A DNA stretch of 64,000 nt, from the NCBI RefSeq assembly GCF_023656415.1, contig NZ_JAMOIL010000022.1, positions 1 through 64,000 on the forward strand. The letters are read 5' to 3'. The position numbers and the translations under genes are program-made. The notes under the pieces were generated by a model. It worked only from the letters and a program-made list of their open reading frames with translations, was not told the origin of the DNA and did no database searches. This document shows, piece after piece, positions 1 to 7,283 of the stretch (within the stretch, counting starts at the first letter, position 1; each line of letters opens with the position of its first letter). This DNA comes from Nocardioides bruguierae (lineage in GTDB: Bacteria; Actinomycetota; Actinomycetes; Propionibacteriales; Nocardioidaceae).

Positions 1-161
1 AGAGCGAGGACCTCTCGTTCTACGGACCCGGGATGCTCGATCAGATCGCCGCCGAGCTCAACGCCCGTCCTCGCAAGACACTGAAGTGGCGCACCCCCGC
101 GGAGGAACTCGACGCACTACTGTCGGGCGAGTCAGATCCACCTGTTGCGACGACAGGCTGA
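1..161 (+). CDS. IS30-family transposase, C-terminal fragment
   Basis: Only the last 52 residues lie in the window; the reading frame opens at base 3 and stops with TGA at 159-161. The segment AELNARPRKTLKWRTPAEEL is the hallmark C-terminal end of IS30-family DDE transposases, which cut and join IS30 element ends. The catalytic core lies upstream of the window, so whether the gene is intact cannot be judged. The family assignment is firm; activity is unknown. Confidence 0.85.
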   Translation, partial: SEDLSFYGPGMLDQIAAELNARPRKTLKWRTPAEELDALLSGESDPPVATTG

Positions 162-170
162 ATCCACCCC
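1..170 (+). mobile_element. Right end of an IS30-type insertion sequence
   Basis: The transposase reading frame ends at 161, and the stretch around 141-169 (cctgttgcgacgacaggctg and onward to ccacc) resembles IS30 terminal inverted repeats, which commonly contain a TTGCGACGAC core and overlap the transposase stop. The left end is outside the window, so the exact boundary and any target duplication cannot be confirmed. No other insertion sequence is visible in the window. Confidence 0.6.
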
Positions 171-230
171 GCGTGGGACCTGCAGAACGTCACGGACTAT
201 CCGGGGGCGCCGGGGGATGAGGGCCAGGGA

Positions 231-1934
231 TCAGGCGCGGCGGACGGCGCGGAGGATCGCGTCGTGCCAGGTGACCTGCTCGCCGGAGCCGTCGCGGGCG
301 GGCGCGGTGCGGGCGCGGGTCTCGGCGTGGACGTCCCATGCGGCTGGGTCGAGCGCCGGCACGAGCTGCTCGGCGGTGTGCGTGTAGCGGCCGGGGCCGC
401 GGCCGGCGGGCATGTCCACCGGGTGGTGGCCGACGACCAGCAGCGTGCCGCCGGGGGCCACGGCCGCGGCCAGGCGTCGGGTCACGTCGAGCATGCCGCC
501 GTCCGGGAGGTGCACGAAGAAGCTGGTGACCAGGTCCCACCGCTCCTCGCCGGCCTCGAAGGTGCGGACGTCGACGTCGCGCCAGTGGGTGCGCTCGGTG
601 AGGCCGCGGGCCGCGGCGGCCTCGGCCGCGCGCGCCCGGCCGGTGGCCGAGAACTCGAACCCGGTGACGTCCCAGCCCTGCTGCGCCAGCCAGATCGCGT
701 CGCCGCCCTCGCCGGAGCCGACGTCCAGCGCGCGGCCGGGCCTCAGGTGCTCGACCTCCTGCTGGAGGGCCGCGTTGACCCGCCCGCTCCACATGTGGTC
801 TTCGCCGCCGTAGCGCTCGTCCCAGGCCGGCCGCTCGAAGATCTGCGCGCGGGTCGCCGCGACGGCCTTGTCGGCGTCCTCGGTGACCAGCTCCATGTTC
901 ACCTGGGCGCCCGCCCACGTGCCCTCGGCCATCGCCGTCACGACCTGCGCCTGCAGGTTGGTCACGTTGCCCGCCGCGTAGACGCCCGGCACGGAGGTGG
1001 CGCCGGTGGGCGTGGTCTCGACGCGGGTGCCGAAGACGTGGCCGCCCATCTCGAGGGGGACGACGGCGGCGCCCAGCTGCTCGAGCACCTCGCTGCGGGC
1101 GGCCATCGGGGCGCCGACCACCACGAAGTCGCAGGGCAGCACCTCGCCCCCGGTCGTGCGGACGCCGGTGACGCGGTCGCCCTCCACCACCACCTCGGCC
1201 GCGGTGCCGGCGACGGTCTCCACTCCGCGTGCGTCGAGCCGCTCGGCCTCGGGCCCGGCGATCTCGACGGCCGGGTCGAGCAGCACCGTCACCTCTGCGG
1301 ACCACTGCCGCCACAGCAGGCCGGCGTGCCCGGCCATCGGGTTCGTGCCGAGCACGACCACGCGGCCGTCGCGCGCCTCGTAGCCGTGGCAGTAGGGGCA
1401 GTGCACGACGCCGCGGCCCCACTGCTCGGCCAGGCCGGGCAGGGCGGGCAGGTCGTCGACGAGGCCCGAGGTGACGAGCAGGCGCCGCGCCAGCACGGTG
1501 CGGGTGCCGCCGTCCGGGCTCTCGACGGTGACGGCGAAGCCGGTGCCCTCGTGGCTCCACGGGGTGGCGCCGGCGACCCGGCCCTGCTCCACGACGGCGC
1601 CGAAGCGGGTGACCTCCTCGCGGCCGAGCCGGGCGAGCTCGGCGGGCGGGGTGCCGTCGCGGGTGAGCAGGTTGTGCACCGCGCCGGCGGGCAGGTTGCG
1701 CTGCTCGCCGGCGTCCACGACCAGCACCGAGCGCCGGGCCCGGGCCACCGAGAGCGCGCCGGCCAGGCCCGCGGCGCCGCCGCCCACGACGAGGACGTCG
1801 ACGTCCTCGGGACCCGCGGGCACCTCGACGGCCGGCACCTGCGGCTGGTGCCCGTGCCCGTGGCCGTGCTGGTGGCCGTGGCCGTGGTCCTCGTGCGGCT
1901 GGGGCTGGGACTGGGGGGACTGCTGCTCGCTCAT
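231..1934 (-). CDS. Bifunctional FAD/NAD(P) oxidoreductase and SAM methyltransferase
   Basis: A 567-residue fusion. Residues about 12-30 form a His/Gly-rich stretch (HGHGHQHGHGHGH) of possible metal-binding character. Residues about 43-340 form a thioredoxin-reductase-like flavoprotein with a GGGAAGLAGAL FAD fingerprint and a CPYC redox pair near residue 177. Residues about 390-560 form a class I methyltransferase with the SAM-binding motif DVGSGEGG near 403. Such fusions occur in other actinobacteria; the substrate is not known. The ATG at 1934 is preferred over an in-frame start 13 codons upstream because it begins the homologous region. It is divergent from an XRE-cupin regulator 62 bp away, which probably controls it; both halves look intact. 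Confidence 0.85.
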   Translation of the reverse strand: MSEQQSPQSQPQPHEDHGHGHQHGHGHGHQPQVPAVEVPAGPEDVDVLVVGGGAAGLAGALSVARARRSVLVVDAGEQRNLPAGAVHNLLTRDGTPPAELARLGREEVTRFGAVVEQGRVAGATPWSHEGTGFAVTVESPDGGTRTVLARRLLVTSGLVDDLPALPGLAEQWGRGVVHCPYCHGYEARDGRVVVLGTNPMAGHAGLLWRQWSAEVTVLLDPAVEIAGPEAERLDARGVETVAGTAAEVVVEGDRVTGVRTTGGEVLPCDFVVVGAPMAARSEVLEQLGAAVVPLEMGGHVFGTRVETTPTGATSVPGVYAAGNVTNLQAQVVTAMAEGTWAGAQVNMELVTEDADKAVAATRAQIFERPAWDERYGGEDHMWSGRVNAALQQEVEHLRPGRALDVGSGEGGDAIWLAQQGWDVTGFEFSATGRARAAEAAAARGLTERTHWRDVDVRTFEAGEERWDLVTSFFVHLPDGGMLDVTRRLAAAVAPGGTLLVVGHHPVDMPAGRGPGRYTHTAEQLVPALDPAAWDVHAETRARTAPARDGSGEQVTWHDAILRAVRRA

Positions 1935-1965
1935 GGCACGAGCGTGACCCGCCCCGGAGAGAAGC

Positions 1966-1990
1966 GCAAACATTCTTGCCGAAATAGCAA
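1966..1990. promoter_or_regulatory. Operator-like inverted repeats between the divergent oxidoreductase and XRE genes
   Basis: The short intergenic region has three alternating four-base half-sites: GCAA at 1966-1969, TTGC at 1976-1979 and GCAA at 1987-1990. TTGC-N7-GCAA forms a dyad that could bind the HTH dimer encoded immediately to the right. The position between two divergent genes fits control of both. The binding protein is inferred. Confidence 0.4.
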
Positions 1991-1996
1991 TTCGGG

Positions 1997-2596
1997 GTGC
2001 ACGATCGTGCCGTGGACGCTCCCGACGAGACCCGACAGACCCAGCAGGCGCTCGAGCAGGTCGGCCCCCGGCTGCGCCAGCTGCGCCTGGAGCGGGAGGC
2101 GACCCTGGCGGACCTGGCCGCCGAGACCGGCATCTCGGTCAGCACGCTGAGTCGGCTGGAGTCCGGCCAGCGCAAGCCGACCCTGGAGCTCCTGCTGCCG
2201 CTGGCGCGGGCCCACCGCGTGGCGCTGGACGAGCTCGTCGACGCGCCCGAGACCGGCGACCCGCGGGTGCGGCTGACCCCGCTCAAGCGCCACGGGCGCA
2301 CCTACCTGCCGCTGACGCGGCGCCCCGGTGGCGTCCAGGCGTTCAAGATGGTGATGCCGCCGCGGCCCGGCGCGGAGCCCGACGAGCTGCGCACCCACGA
2401 CGGCTACGAGTGGATGTACGTGCTGTCCGGGCGCGTGCGGCTCGTGCTCGGCACCCGGGACCTCGTGCTCGGCCCCGGTGAGGTGGTGGAGTTCGACACC
2501 CGCACGCCGCACTGGGTGGAGAACCCCGGCCCGCACCCCGCCGAGGTGCTCGCGCTGTACGGGCCGCAGGGCGAGCGGATGCACGTCCGCTCCTGA
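1997..2596 (+). CDS. XRE-family regulator with C-terminal cupin sensor
   Basis: A 199-residue protein. Residues about 25-80 are a Cro/CI-type HTH (ADLAAETGISVSTLSRLESG), and residues about 110-190 are a cupin barrel (THDGYEWMYVLSGRVRLVLG, then PGEVVEFDTRTPHWV) likely to sense a small ligand. XRE-cupin proteins commonly regulate the adjacent catabolic or redox gene, and here that is the divergent oxidoreductase/methyltransferase. The GTG at 1997 gives the full frame; a GTG at 2012 is an alternative start and would leave more room for the operator. The ligand is unknown. Confidence 0.85.
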   Translation: MHDRAVDAPDETRQTQQALEQVGPRLRQLRLEREATLADLAAETGISVSTLSRLESGQRKPTLELLLPLARAHRVALDELVDAPETGDPRVRLTPLKRHGRTYLPLTRRPGGVQAFKMVMPPRPGAEPDELRTHDGYEWMYVLSGRVRLVLGTRDLVLGPGEVVEFDTRTPHWVENPGPHPAEVLALYGPQGERMHVRS

Positions 2597-2602
2597 GCGG
2601 GC

Positions 2603-2797
2603 TCAGCCCTGGTAGGCGCGGACGACCGTGCCGGTCTCGTCGTGCTCGAGGTTCGCGCGGTCGGTGCGGTGGTCCATCGTCGCCATCGCGCCGGGGCCGA
2701 GCACGCGCACGCGCCAGCCGGCGTCGGTGGCGCGGCGCTCCGCCTCGTCCACGGGGAGGCCGACGAGGGTGGGGAGGATCGTGTCGTCGGGCGTCAT
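2603..2797 (-). CDS. Small I78-like peptidase inhibitor family protein
   Basis: A 64-residue protein with no signal peptide. The pattern LVGLPVDEAERRATDAG followed by MDHRTDRANLEHDETGTVVR matches the compact fold of the I78/potato-inhibitor-I group, in which the TMDxRxDRxN loop contacts the protease. The cysteines found in many I78 proteins are absent. It converges on the XRE-cupin gene with a 6-bp gap and is separated from the ArsR gene by the ArsR promoter. Whether it inhibits a peptidase is inference from resemblance; a cytoplasmic role is likely because it lacks an export signal. Confidence 0.65.
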   Translation of the reverse strand: MTPDDTILPTLVGLPVDEAERRATDAGWRVRVLGPGAMATMDHRTDRANLEHDETGTVVRAYQG

Positions 2798-2849
2798 GCG
2801 TCGAGCCTGCCACGTGCGGCTGTGAGTGGTCTGTGGCGCACCGGATGAG

Positions 2850-2869
2850 ATATTCCTTGACGGGAATAT
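2850..2869 (+). promoter_or_regulatory. Palindromic operator overlapping the ArsR-gene promoter
   Basis: A perfect dyad has arms ATATTCC (2850-2856) and GGAATAT (2863-2869) around the six bases TTGACG, which are themselves a good -35 hexamer. A -10-like TAGCGT lies at 2881-2886 with an 18-bp spacer, placing transcription start close to the GTG at 2894, so the mRNA is probably leaderless. A dimeric repressor bound here would block the -35 box, consistent with ArsR autorepression. Confidence 0.65.
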
Positions 2870-2893
2870 GTCGCTGGTCCTAGCGTCGAGCCC

Positions 2894-3268
2894 GTGACCG
2901 CCGCCGCTCTCGCCGCCCCGACGTTCGCGGCGCTGGGCGAGCCCAGCCGCCTGCGGATCGTGGAGCTGCTGCGCGCCGGCCCGCGGGCCGTCGGCGACAT
3001 CGCCGACGCGCTGGGCCTGCGCCAGCCGCAGGTCTCCAAGCACCTGCGGGTGCTGGGGGAGGCAGGCCTCGTGCGGGTCGAGCCCGTCGCCCGGCGGCGG
3101 GTCTACCGCCTCGAGCAGCAGCGGTTCGCCGAGATCGGCGACTGGCTGGAGTCCTTCGAGACCCTCTGGGAGACCCGTCTCGACGCGCTCGGCGCCCTGC
3201 TGGAGTCCGGCGCCGCCGACGCGCCGGCCCACCCCGTCCCGCCCACCCGTCCCACCCAGGAGTCCTGA
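2894..3268 (+). CDS. ArsR-family winged-helix transcriptional regulator
   Basis: A 124-residue protein with a winged helix over residues about 12-80 (ALGEPSRLRIVELL, then LRQPQVSKHLRVLGEAGLV). There is no metal-binding ELCVCD-type motif, so it belongs to the group of ArsR proteins that sit beside SRPBCC-domain partners rather than to metal sensors. The SRPBCC gene starts one base after its stop, so the two are co-transcribed. Start is the GTG at 2894, immediately after a promoter and palindrome, suggesting a leaderless autoregulated message. The inducing signal is unknown. Confidence 0.88.
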   Translation: MTAAALAAPTFAALGEPSRLRIVELLRAGPRAVGDIADALGLRQPQVSKHLRVLGEAGLVRVEPVARRRVYRLEQQRFAEIGDWLESFETLWETRLDALGALLESGAADAPAHPVPPTRPTQES

Positions 3269-3269
3269 C

Positions 3270-3767
3270 GTGCCCGTGCTCAAGAAGCAGAAGACGTTCA
3301 CCCTCGAGCGCACCTACGGCGCCGCGCCCGCCGCGGTCTGGCGGGCGTGGACCGAGCCCGACCTGCTCGCGCGGTGGTGGGGCCCGGAGAAGACCCTCGT
3401 GCCCGAGTGCCGCGTCGACTGCCGCGTCGGGGGCGAGATCGCGATCGTGATGGAGGCCGGACCGGGCATGGGCAAGTACGCCGGCACCCGCTGGCCGATG
3501 GTCGGCACCTTCACCGAGGTGGACGAGCCGCAGCGCCTCGTCTGGAGCGCCGAGTCGTGGACCGACGGCACTCGTGAGGACACCCTGATCGAGCACGTGA
3601 ACACCGTGACGATGACCGAGCAGGACGGCGGCACGCACGTGCGGCTCGACGTGGTGATCTCCAGCATCGGGCCGAAGGCGCGGATGGCGGCATTCGGCAT
3701 GAAGTGGGGCTACAAGTCCCAGCTCGGCCGGCTCGAGGGCGTGCTGGCCCCGGCCGCCGCGGGCTGA
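3270..3767 (+). CDS. SRPBCC (AHSA1-like) domain protein
   Basis: A 165-residue single-domain protein of the START/AHSA1 group (TFTLERTYGAAPAAVWRAWTEP near the start, then WWGPE and a C-terminal helix). These helix-grip folds bind hydrophobic ligands, and in bacteria they are very often paired with an ArsR regulator in a two-gene unit, as here with a one-base gap. No catalytic residues can be named. Start is the GTG at 3270; a molecular function is not assigned. Confidence 0.85.
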   Translation: MPVLKKQKTFTLERTYGAAPAAVWRAWTEPDLLARWWGPEKTLVPECRVDCRVGGEIAIVMEAGPGMGKYAGTRWPMVGTFTEVDEPQRLVWSAESWTDGTREDTLIEHVNTVTMTEQDGGTHVRLDVVISSIGPKARMAAFGMKWGYKSQLGRLEGVLAPAAAG

Positions 3768-3948
3768 CCCCTCGCTCGCTCTCTCGCCCCGACCGCTCGG
3801 CGCGCCGCGGGGCCCGTTCGGCGCACTTCTCGACGCATGTCGATGCAACGCTTGATCCGCGCTCGGAGCGGGACTTGCGTCGGAGGTGACCACTTCACCG
3901 AGCGGCCGACGCCCCGGACCCGGGTCGTCGGCAGAGGAGCTGAGACGC

Positions 3949-5025
3949 ATGCGCGCAGCGCGCTACTACGACCGGGGCGACATCCGCATCGAGGAGGTCG
4001 ACGAGCCCGCCGTCACGCCGGGCACCGTCGGCATCGACGTGGCCTGGTGCGGCATCTGCGGCACCGACCTGCACGAGTACACCGAGGGTCCGATCTTCGT
4101 GCCGCCGCACGGCCACCCGCACCCGATCAGCGGCGAGTCCGCCCCGGTCACGCTGGGCCACGAGATGTCCGGCGTCGTGTACGCGGTCGGCGGGGGCGTC
4201 AGCGACCTCGAGGTCGGGCAGCACGTCGTCGTGGAGCCCTACATCATCCGCGACGAGGTCGAGACCGGCCCCGCGTCGACCGACTACCACCTCTCCGACG
4301 ACATGAACTTCATCGGCCTGGGCGGTGGCGGTGGTGGACTCGGCGAGAAGATCGTCGTCAAGCGCCGCTGGGTGCACCCCGTCAGCAACGACGTGCCGCT
4401 CGACCAGGCCGCGCTCATCGAGCCGCTCTCCGTCGGCTACCACGCCGCCCAGCGCTCCGGCGCGAAGGCCGGCGACGTCGCCCTCGTGGTCGGCGCCGGC
4501 CCGATCGGGCTGCTGACCTCCGCCGTCCTCACCGCCCTCGGCGTCGAGGTGATCGTCTCCGAGATGAGCCCGCTGCGCCGCCAGAAGGCCGCGGAGACCG
4601 GGGTCGCCAAGCACGTCCTCGACCCCGCCTCCCAGGACGTCGTCGCCGAGGTCCGGGCGCTGACCGGCGGCAAGGGCGCGGACGTCGGCTTCGAGTGCAC
4701 CTCGGTGCAGGCGGCCGTCGACACCCTCGTCGACGCGCTGCGCCCGACCGGCGTGCTCACCGTCGTCTCGATCTGGGGCAGGCCCGCCCAGTTCGACATG
4801 CAGAAGATCGTGCTCAAGGAGCTCGACGTGCGCGGCACCATCGCCTACGTGAACTCCCACCCGGCCACCATCGAGCTGGTGGAGAGCGGCAAGATCGACC
4901 TGGCCCCCTTCATCACCGGGCGGATCGGCCTCGACGGCCTGGTCACTGAGGGCTTCGACACCTTGATCCACCGCAACGAGACCGCCGTGAAGATCCTCGT
5001 CTCCCCGTCGGGCCGGGGCCTCTGA
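3949..5025 (+). CDS. Zinc-type 2,3-butanediol dehydrogenase-like alcohol dehydrogenase
   Basis: A 358-residue medium-chain dehydrogenase. The catalytic zinc site is visible (CGICGTDLHEY near residue 35, VTLGHE near residue 66), as is a Rossmann motif VVGAGPIGLL near residue 182. The segments GPIFVPPHGHPHPISGE and MNFIGLGGGGGG are characteristic of (R,R)-butanediol dehydrogenases, which interconvert acetoin and butanediol with NAD. The four structural-zinc cysteines usual in the family are missing: the corresponding region reads DEVETGPASTDYHLSDDM. The ATG at 3949 follows a GAGGAG ribosome site. It appears monocistronic, with a strong terminator hairpin downstream. The substrate is inferred. 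Confidence 0.78.
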   Translation: MRAARYYDRGDIRIEEVDEPAVTPGTVGIDVAWCGICGTDLHEYTEGPIFVPPHGHPHPISGESAPVTLGHEMSGVVYAVGGGVSDLEVGQHVVVEPYIIRDEVETGPASTDYHLSDDMNFIGLGGGGGGLGEKIVVKRRWVHPVSNDVPLDQAALIEPLSVGYHAAQRSGAKAGDVALVVGAGPIGLLTSAVLTALGVEVIVSEMSPLRRQKAAETGVAKHVLDPASQDVVAEVRALTGGKGADVGFECTSVQAAVDTLVDALRPTGVLTVVSIWGRPAQFDMQKIVLKELDVRGTIAYVNSHPATIELVESGKIDLAPFITGRIGLDGLVTEGFDTLIHRNETAVKILVSPSGRGL

Positions 5026-5050
5026 GCCCGGTCGACGACGCAGGAACGCC

Positions 5051-5082
5051 GAAGGCCCCCACCGCACGCGGTGGGGGCCTTC
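5051..5082 (+). terminator. Strong hairpin terminator after the alcohol dehydrogenase
   Basis: A perfect 14-bp stem GAAGGCCCCCACCG / CGGTGGGGGCCTTC closes a CACG loop 26 bp after the dehydrogenase stop. There is no long T run, as is common in high-GC actinobacteria. It also separates the gene from the oppositely oriented tRNA-Phe. Confidence 0.8.
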
Positions 5083-5111
5083 GCTCGCGAGTCAGAGCCT
5101 CGCGGTGCTCG

Positions 5112-5185
5112 TGGGCAGGGGCGGGGTCGAACCGCCGACCTATCACTTTTCAGGCGATCGCTCGTACCAACTGAGCTACCTGCCC
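5112..5185 (-). tRNA. tRNA-Phe (GAA)
   Basis: On the minus strand the 5' acceptor GGGCAGG pairs with CCTGCCC. The D stem GCTC/GAGC, anticodon stem ATCGC/GTGAT with loop CTGAAAA, and T arm GGCGG-TTCGACC-CCGCC all form. The anticodon is GAA, so it reads UUC/UUU. The discriminator is A and CCA is not encoded. Confidence 0.93.
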
Positions 5186-5237
5186 GAGCGGGGACGACTC
5201 TAACCCAGCCGTGCGGTCGCTCACGAATCGGGTGACG

Positions 5238-6311
5238 TCAGGACGACGGGGGCGCGGTGCTCGTGCGGACCACCAGCGAGGTGGGCAGCACCCGGTGCAG
5301 CGGCTCCCCGTCCGCGGGCTCCGGGACGACGGCCTCGCGGTGCGCCTCGATCGCGTCGACCAGCAGCCGCACCGCCAGGCTGCCCTTCTCGCTGATCGGC
5401 TGGGCCACGGTGGTGAGCCCGAGGGCCTCGGCGACCGGGCTGTCGTCGAACCCGACGACCGAGACGTCGCCGGGCACCGCCAGCCCGAGCGACTCCGCGG
5501 CTCGCACGGCCTGCCCGGCCATCGAGTCGGAGAAGCAGAGCAGCGCGGTGGGCCGGTCGGGCCGGTCGAGCATCTGGCGGGCGACCTCGAAGGTGCGCTC
5601 GTGCGGGGTGGCGGCCGACAGCCGCACCTCGACCGGCTCGAGACCGGCGGCGGCCAGCGCGTCCTGCCAGCCGAGCATCCGCTCGTGCGCCGGTGGGTTG
5701 TGGATCTCCTGGGCGCGAGCGGGGGACTCGGTCTCCTCGTGCAGCGGCGCGACCTGGAGGATGCTGACGCGTCGGTGCCCCAGGTCGAGCAGGTGCTGGG
5801 CCACGGCCCGGGCCCCGCTGCGGTCGTCGACGTTGATCGCCGGCACGTCGCTCAGCGTCAGCTGGTCGATCGTGACCAGCGGCAGGTCGCGCTTGCGCAG
5901 CCAGGCCACGTCCGCGGAGTCGGGCTCGCAGATGTAGACCAGCGCACCGTCCATGGGCACGTCGCGCGCCGGCACGACCTCCTCCCCGGCCAGCCCCGCG
6001 GGGATCAGCGTGAGCGCGAGGCCGCGCTCGGCCAGGGCGTCGCCGACCGCCACGAGCATGGCCATGCTGACGGCGTCGGCGGCGTTCTCGCCGAGCCAGC
6101 CGGTCATCAGCAGGCCGACGGTGCCGGTGCGGCCGCGGGCCAGGGCGCGGGCGGCGGGGTCGGGGCCCACGTAGCCCATCTCCTCGGCGGTGGCGAGGAT
6201 CTTGGTGCGCAGCTCCGCGGAGAGCTTCTGGGGTCGGGAGAAGGCGTTCGAGACCGTCATGCGGCTGACGCCGACGGCGTCGGCGATCGACTGCAGGGTC
6301 ACCTTGCCCAC
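5238..6311 (-). CDS. LacI-family transcriptional regulator
   Basis: A 357-residue protein with an N-terminal LacI HTH (TLQSIADAVGVSRMTVSNAF, residues 4-23) followed by a periplasmic-binding-protein-like effector domain (about 60-350; VVGFDDSPVAEALGLTTVAQP near the end). Such proteins repress sugar or nucleoside uptake genes until an effector binds. The GTG at 6311 is chosen because it puts the HTH at the N-terminus and follows a GGAGGA ribosome site; an upstream ATG would add 26 unconserved residues. No sugar operon is adjacent (neighbours are tRNA genes), so its regulon lies elsewhere and the effector is unknown. Confidence 0.88.
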   Translation of the reverse strand: MGKVTLQSIADAVGVSRMTVSNAFSRPQKLSAELRTKILATAEEMGYVGPDPAARALARGRTGTVGLLMTGWLGENAADAVSMAMLVAVGDALAERGLALTLIPAGLAGEEVVPARDVPMDGALVYICEPDSADVAWLRKRDLPLVTIDQLTLSDVPAINVDDRSGARAVAQHLLDLGHRRVSILQVAPLHEETESPARAQEIHNPPAHERMLGWQDALAAAGLEPVEVRLSAATPHERTFEVARQMLDRPDRPTALLCFSDSMAGQAVRAAESLGLAVPGDVSVVGFDDSPVAEALGLTTVAQPISEKGSLAVRLLVDAIEAHREAVVPEPADGEPLHRVLPTSLVVRTSTAPPSS

Positions 6312-6416
6312 GCTGCTGTCCTCCTCGCCCCGGCCTGCCCGGGCCTCCAGCCTGCCACGCCGGGCTGGTGCGGGTGTGGAGCGCGGCACCGTTCACCGTA
6401 GACTCCTCCCCGCCTG

Positions 6417-6492
6417 GCCCCCATCGTCTAGCGGCCCAGGACCCCGCCCTTTCACGGCGGTAGCACGGGTTCGAATCCCGTTGGGGGTGCCA
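6417..6492 (+). tRNA. tRNA-Glu (TTC), CCA encoded
   Basis: Acceptor GCCCCCA pairs with TGGGGGT (G-T first pair), the anticodon stem CCGCC/GGCGG holds the loop CTTTCAC with anticodon TTC, and the T arm is ACGGG-TTCGAAT-CCCGT. The discriminator G at 6489 is followed by genomic CCA at 6490-6492. Bases 6438-6490 are repeated exactly at 6541-6593. Confidence 0.93.
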
Positions 6493-6500
6493 CGTTCCTT

Positions 6501-6527
6501 GCGGGACGATGGGAGCCATCGTCCCGC
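6501..6527 (+). terminator. Hairpin terminator after tRNA-Glu
   Basis: Perfect 12-bp arms GCGGGACGATGG (6501-6512) and CCATCGTCCCGC (6516-6527) flank a GAG loop, nine bases past the tRNA 3' end. It lies between the intact tRNA-Glu and the partial duplicate. Confidence 0.75.
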
Positions 6528-6540
6528 GGGCGGGTGTCCG

Positions 6541-6593
6541 AGGACCCCGCCCTTTCACGGCGGTAGCACGGGTTCGAATCCCGTTGGGGGTGC
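6541..6593 (+). repeat. Exact 53-bp duplicate of the tRNA-Glu 3' part (att-like scar)
   Basis: Identical to 6438-6490, covering the D-arm 3' edge, anticodon arm, T arm and acceptor 3' strand of tRNA-Glu. The 5' acceptor and D arm are absent, so it cannot make a tRNA. Duplicated tRNA 3' ends are the typical product of tRNA-targeting integrases; here only 50 bp separate the copies, which looks like an attachment-site scar after loss of an element. A simple local duplication is the alternative. Confidence 0.75.
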
Positions 6594-6733
6594 TCCTGGC
6601 TCCGGTCAGGTCCGGTCGGTACGTCCGTGCAGGTCAGCGGCTCACAGTCGCGGGGGACGCCGACGAATTGGGAGCCGTGAGGACTCTGGGTTAGAGTTCT
6701 CACGCTTCACCGGCACGGCCGGGAGAGTCACCT

Positions 6734-6810
6734 GGCCCCGTAGCGCAGTTGGTTAGCGCGCCGCCCTGTCACGGCGGAGGCCGCGGGTTCGAGTCCCGTC
6801 GGGGTCGCCA
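6734..6810 (+). tRNA. tRNA-Asp (GTC), CCA encoded
   Basis: Acceptor GGCCCCG/CGGGGTC, D stem GCGC/GCGC, anticodon arm CCGCC-CTGTCAC-GGCGG (anticodon GTC) and T arm GCGGG-TTCGAGT-CCCGT all form. The discriminator G at 6807 is followed by genomic CCA at 6808-6810. Confidence 0.93.
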
Positions 6811-6815
6811 CACCA

Positions 6816-6846
6816 CAGGCCCGGATCTCACCGAGATCCGGGCCTG
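6816..6846 (+). terminator. Hairpin terminator after tRNA-Asp
   Basis: A perfect 14-bp stem CAGGCCCGGATCTC / GAGATCCGGGCCTG with an ACC loop begins five bases after the tRNA CCA and precedes the metallopeptidase start. Confidence 0.8.
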
Positions 6847-6889
6847 CGTGCGTCCGGAGGCGGTTGCGCCCACCTGGCACGATGTCCGC

Positions 6890-7249
6890 GTGCCGATGGA
6901 CCTCGACGCCGCCGCCTTCGACGCGCTGGTCGACGACGCGCTCGACGGCATCCCGGCCGAGATCGCGGCGCTGGTGGAGAACCTGGTCGTCCTCGTCGAG
7001 GACGAGCCGCCGGCCGACGAGCCGGACGACCTGCTCGGTCTCTACGACGGGGTCGCGCTCACCGAGCGGACGGACTTCGACGCCCCGCCGCGGCTGCCCG
7101 ACCGGATCTTCCTGTTCCGCGGGCCCCTGCTGGACTTCTGCGACACCCCGGAGCAGCTCGCGGAGGAGGTGCGGATCACCGTCGTGCACGAGATCGCGCA
7201 CCACTTCGGGATGCCGGAGTCCCGGCTGCACGAGCTCGGCTACGGCTGA
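6890..7249 (+). CDS. Minimal zincin-like metallopeptidase family protein
   Basis: A 119-residue protein of the short actinobacterial zincin-like group. The motif VVHEIAHHFG near residues 98-107 is an HExxH zinc site close to the C-terminus, and the N-terminal helix (DLDAAAFDALVDDALDGIP) is typical of the group. No signal peptide is visible, so it is cytoplasmic. The GTG at 6890 or the ATG at 6896 fits the homologous N-terminus; longer frames would run into tRNA-Asp. Proteolytic activity is unproven for this family, and its target is unknown. Confidence 0.85.
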   Translation: MPMDLDAAAFDALVDDALDGIPAEIAALVENLVVLVEDEPPADEPDDLLGLYDGVALTERTDFDAPPRLPDRIFLFRGPLLDFCDTPEQLAEEVRITVVHEIAHHFGMPESRLHELGYG

Positions 7250-7283
7250 GCCGGCGTGCGGGTGGCGAGCGGGTCGCGAGCGC

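Noticed and set aside
6541-6593. A second functional tRNA-Glu
   Set aside because: The 5' acceptor strand and most of the D arm are missing, so no cloverleaf can form.
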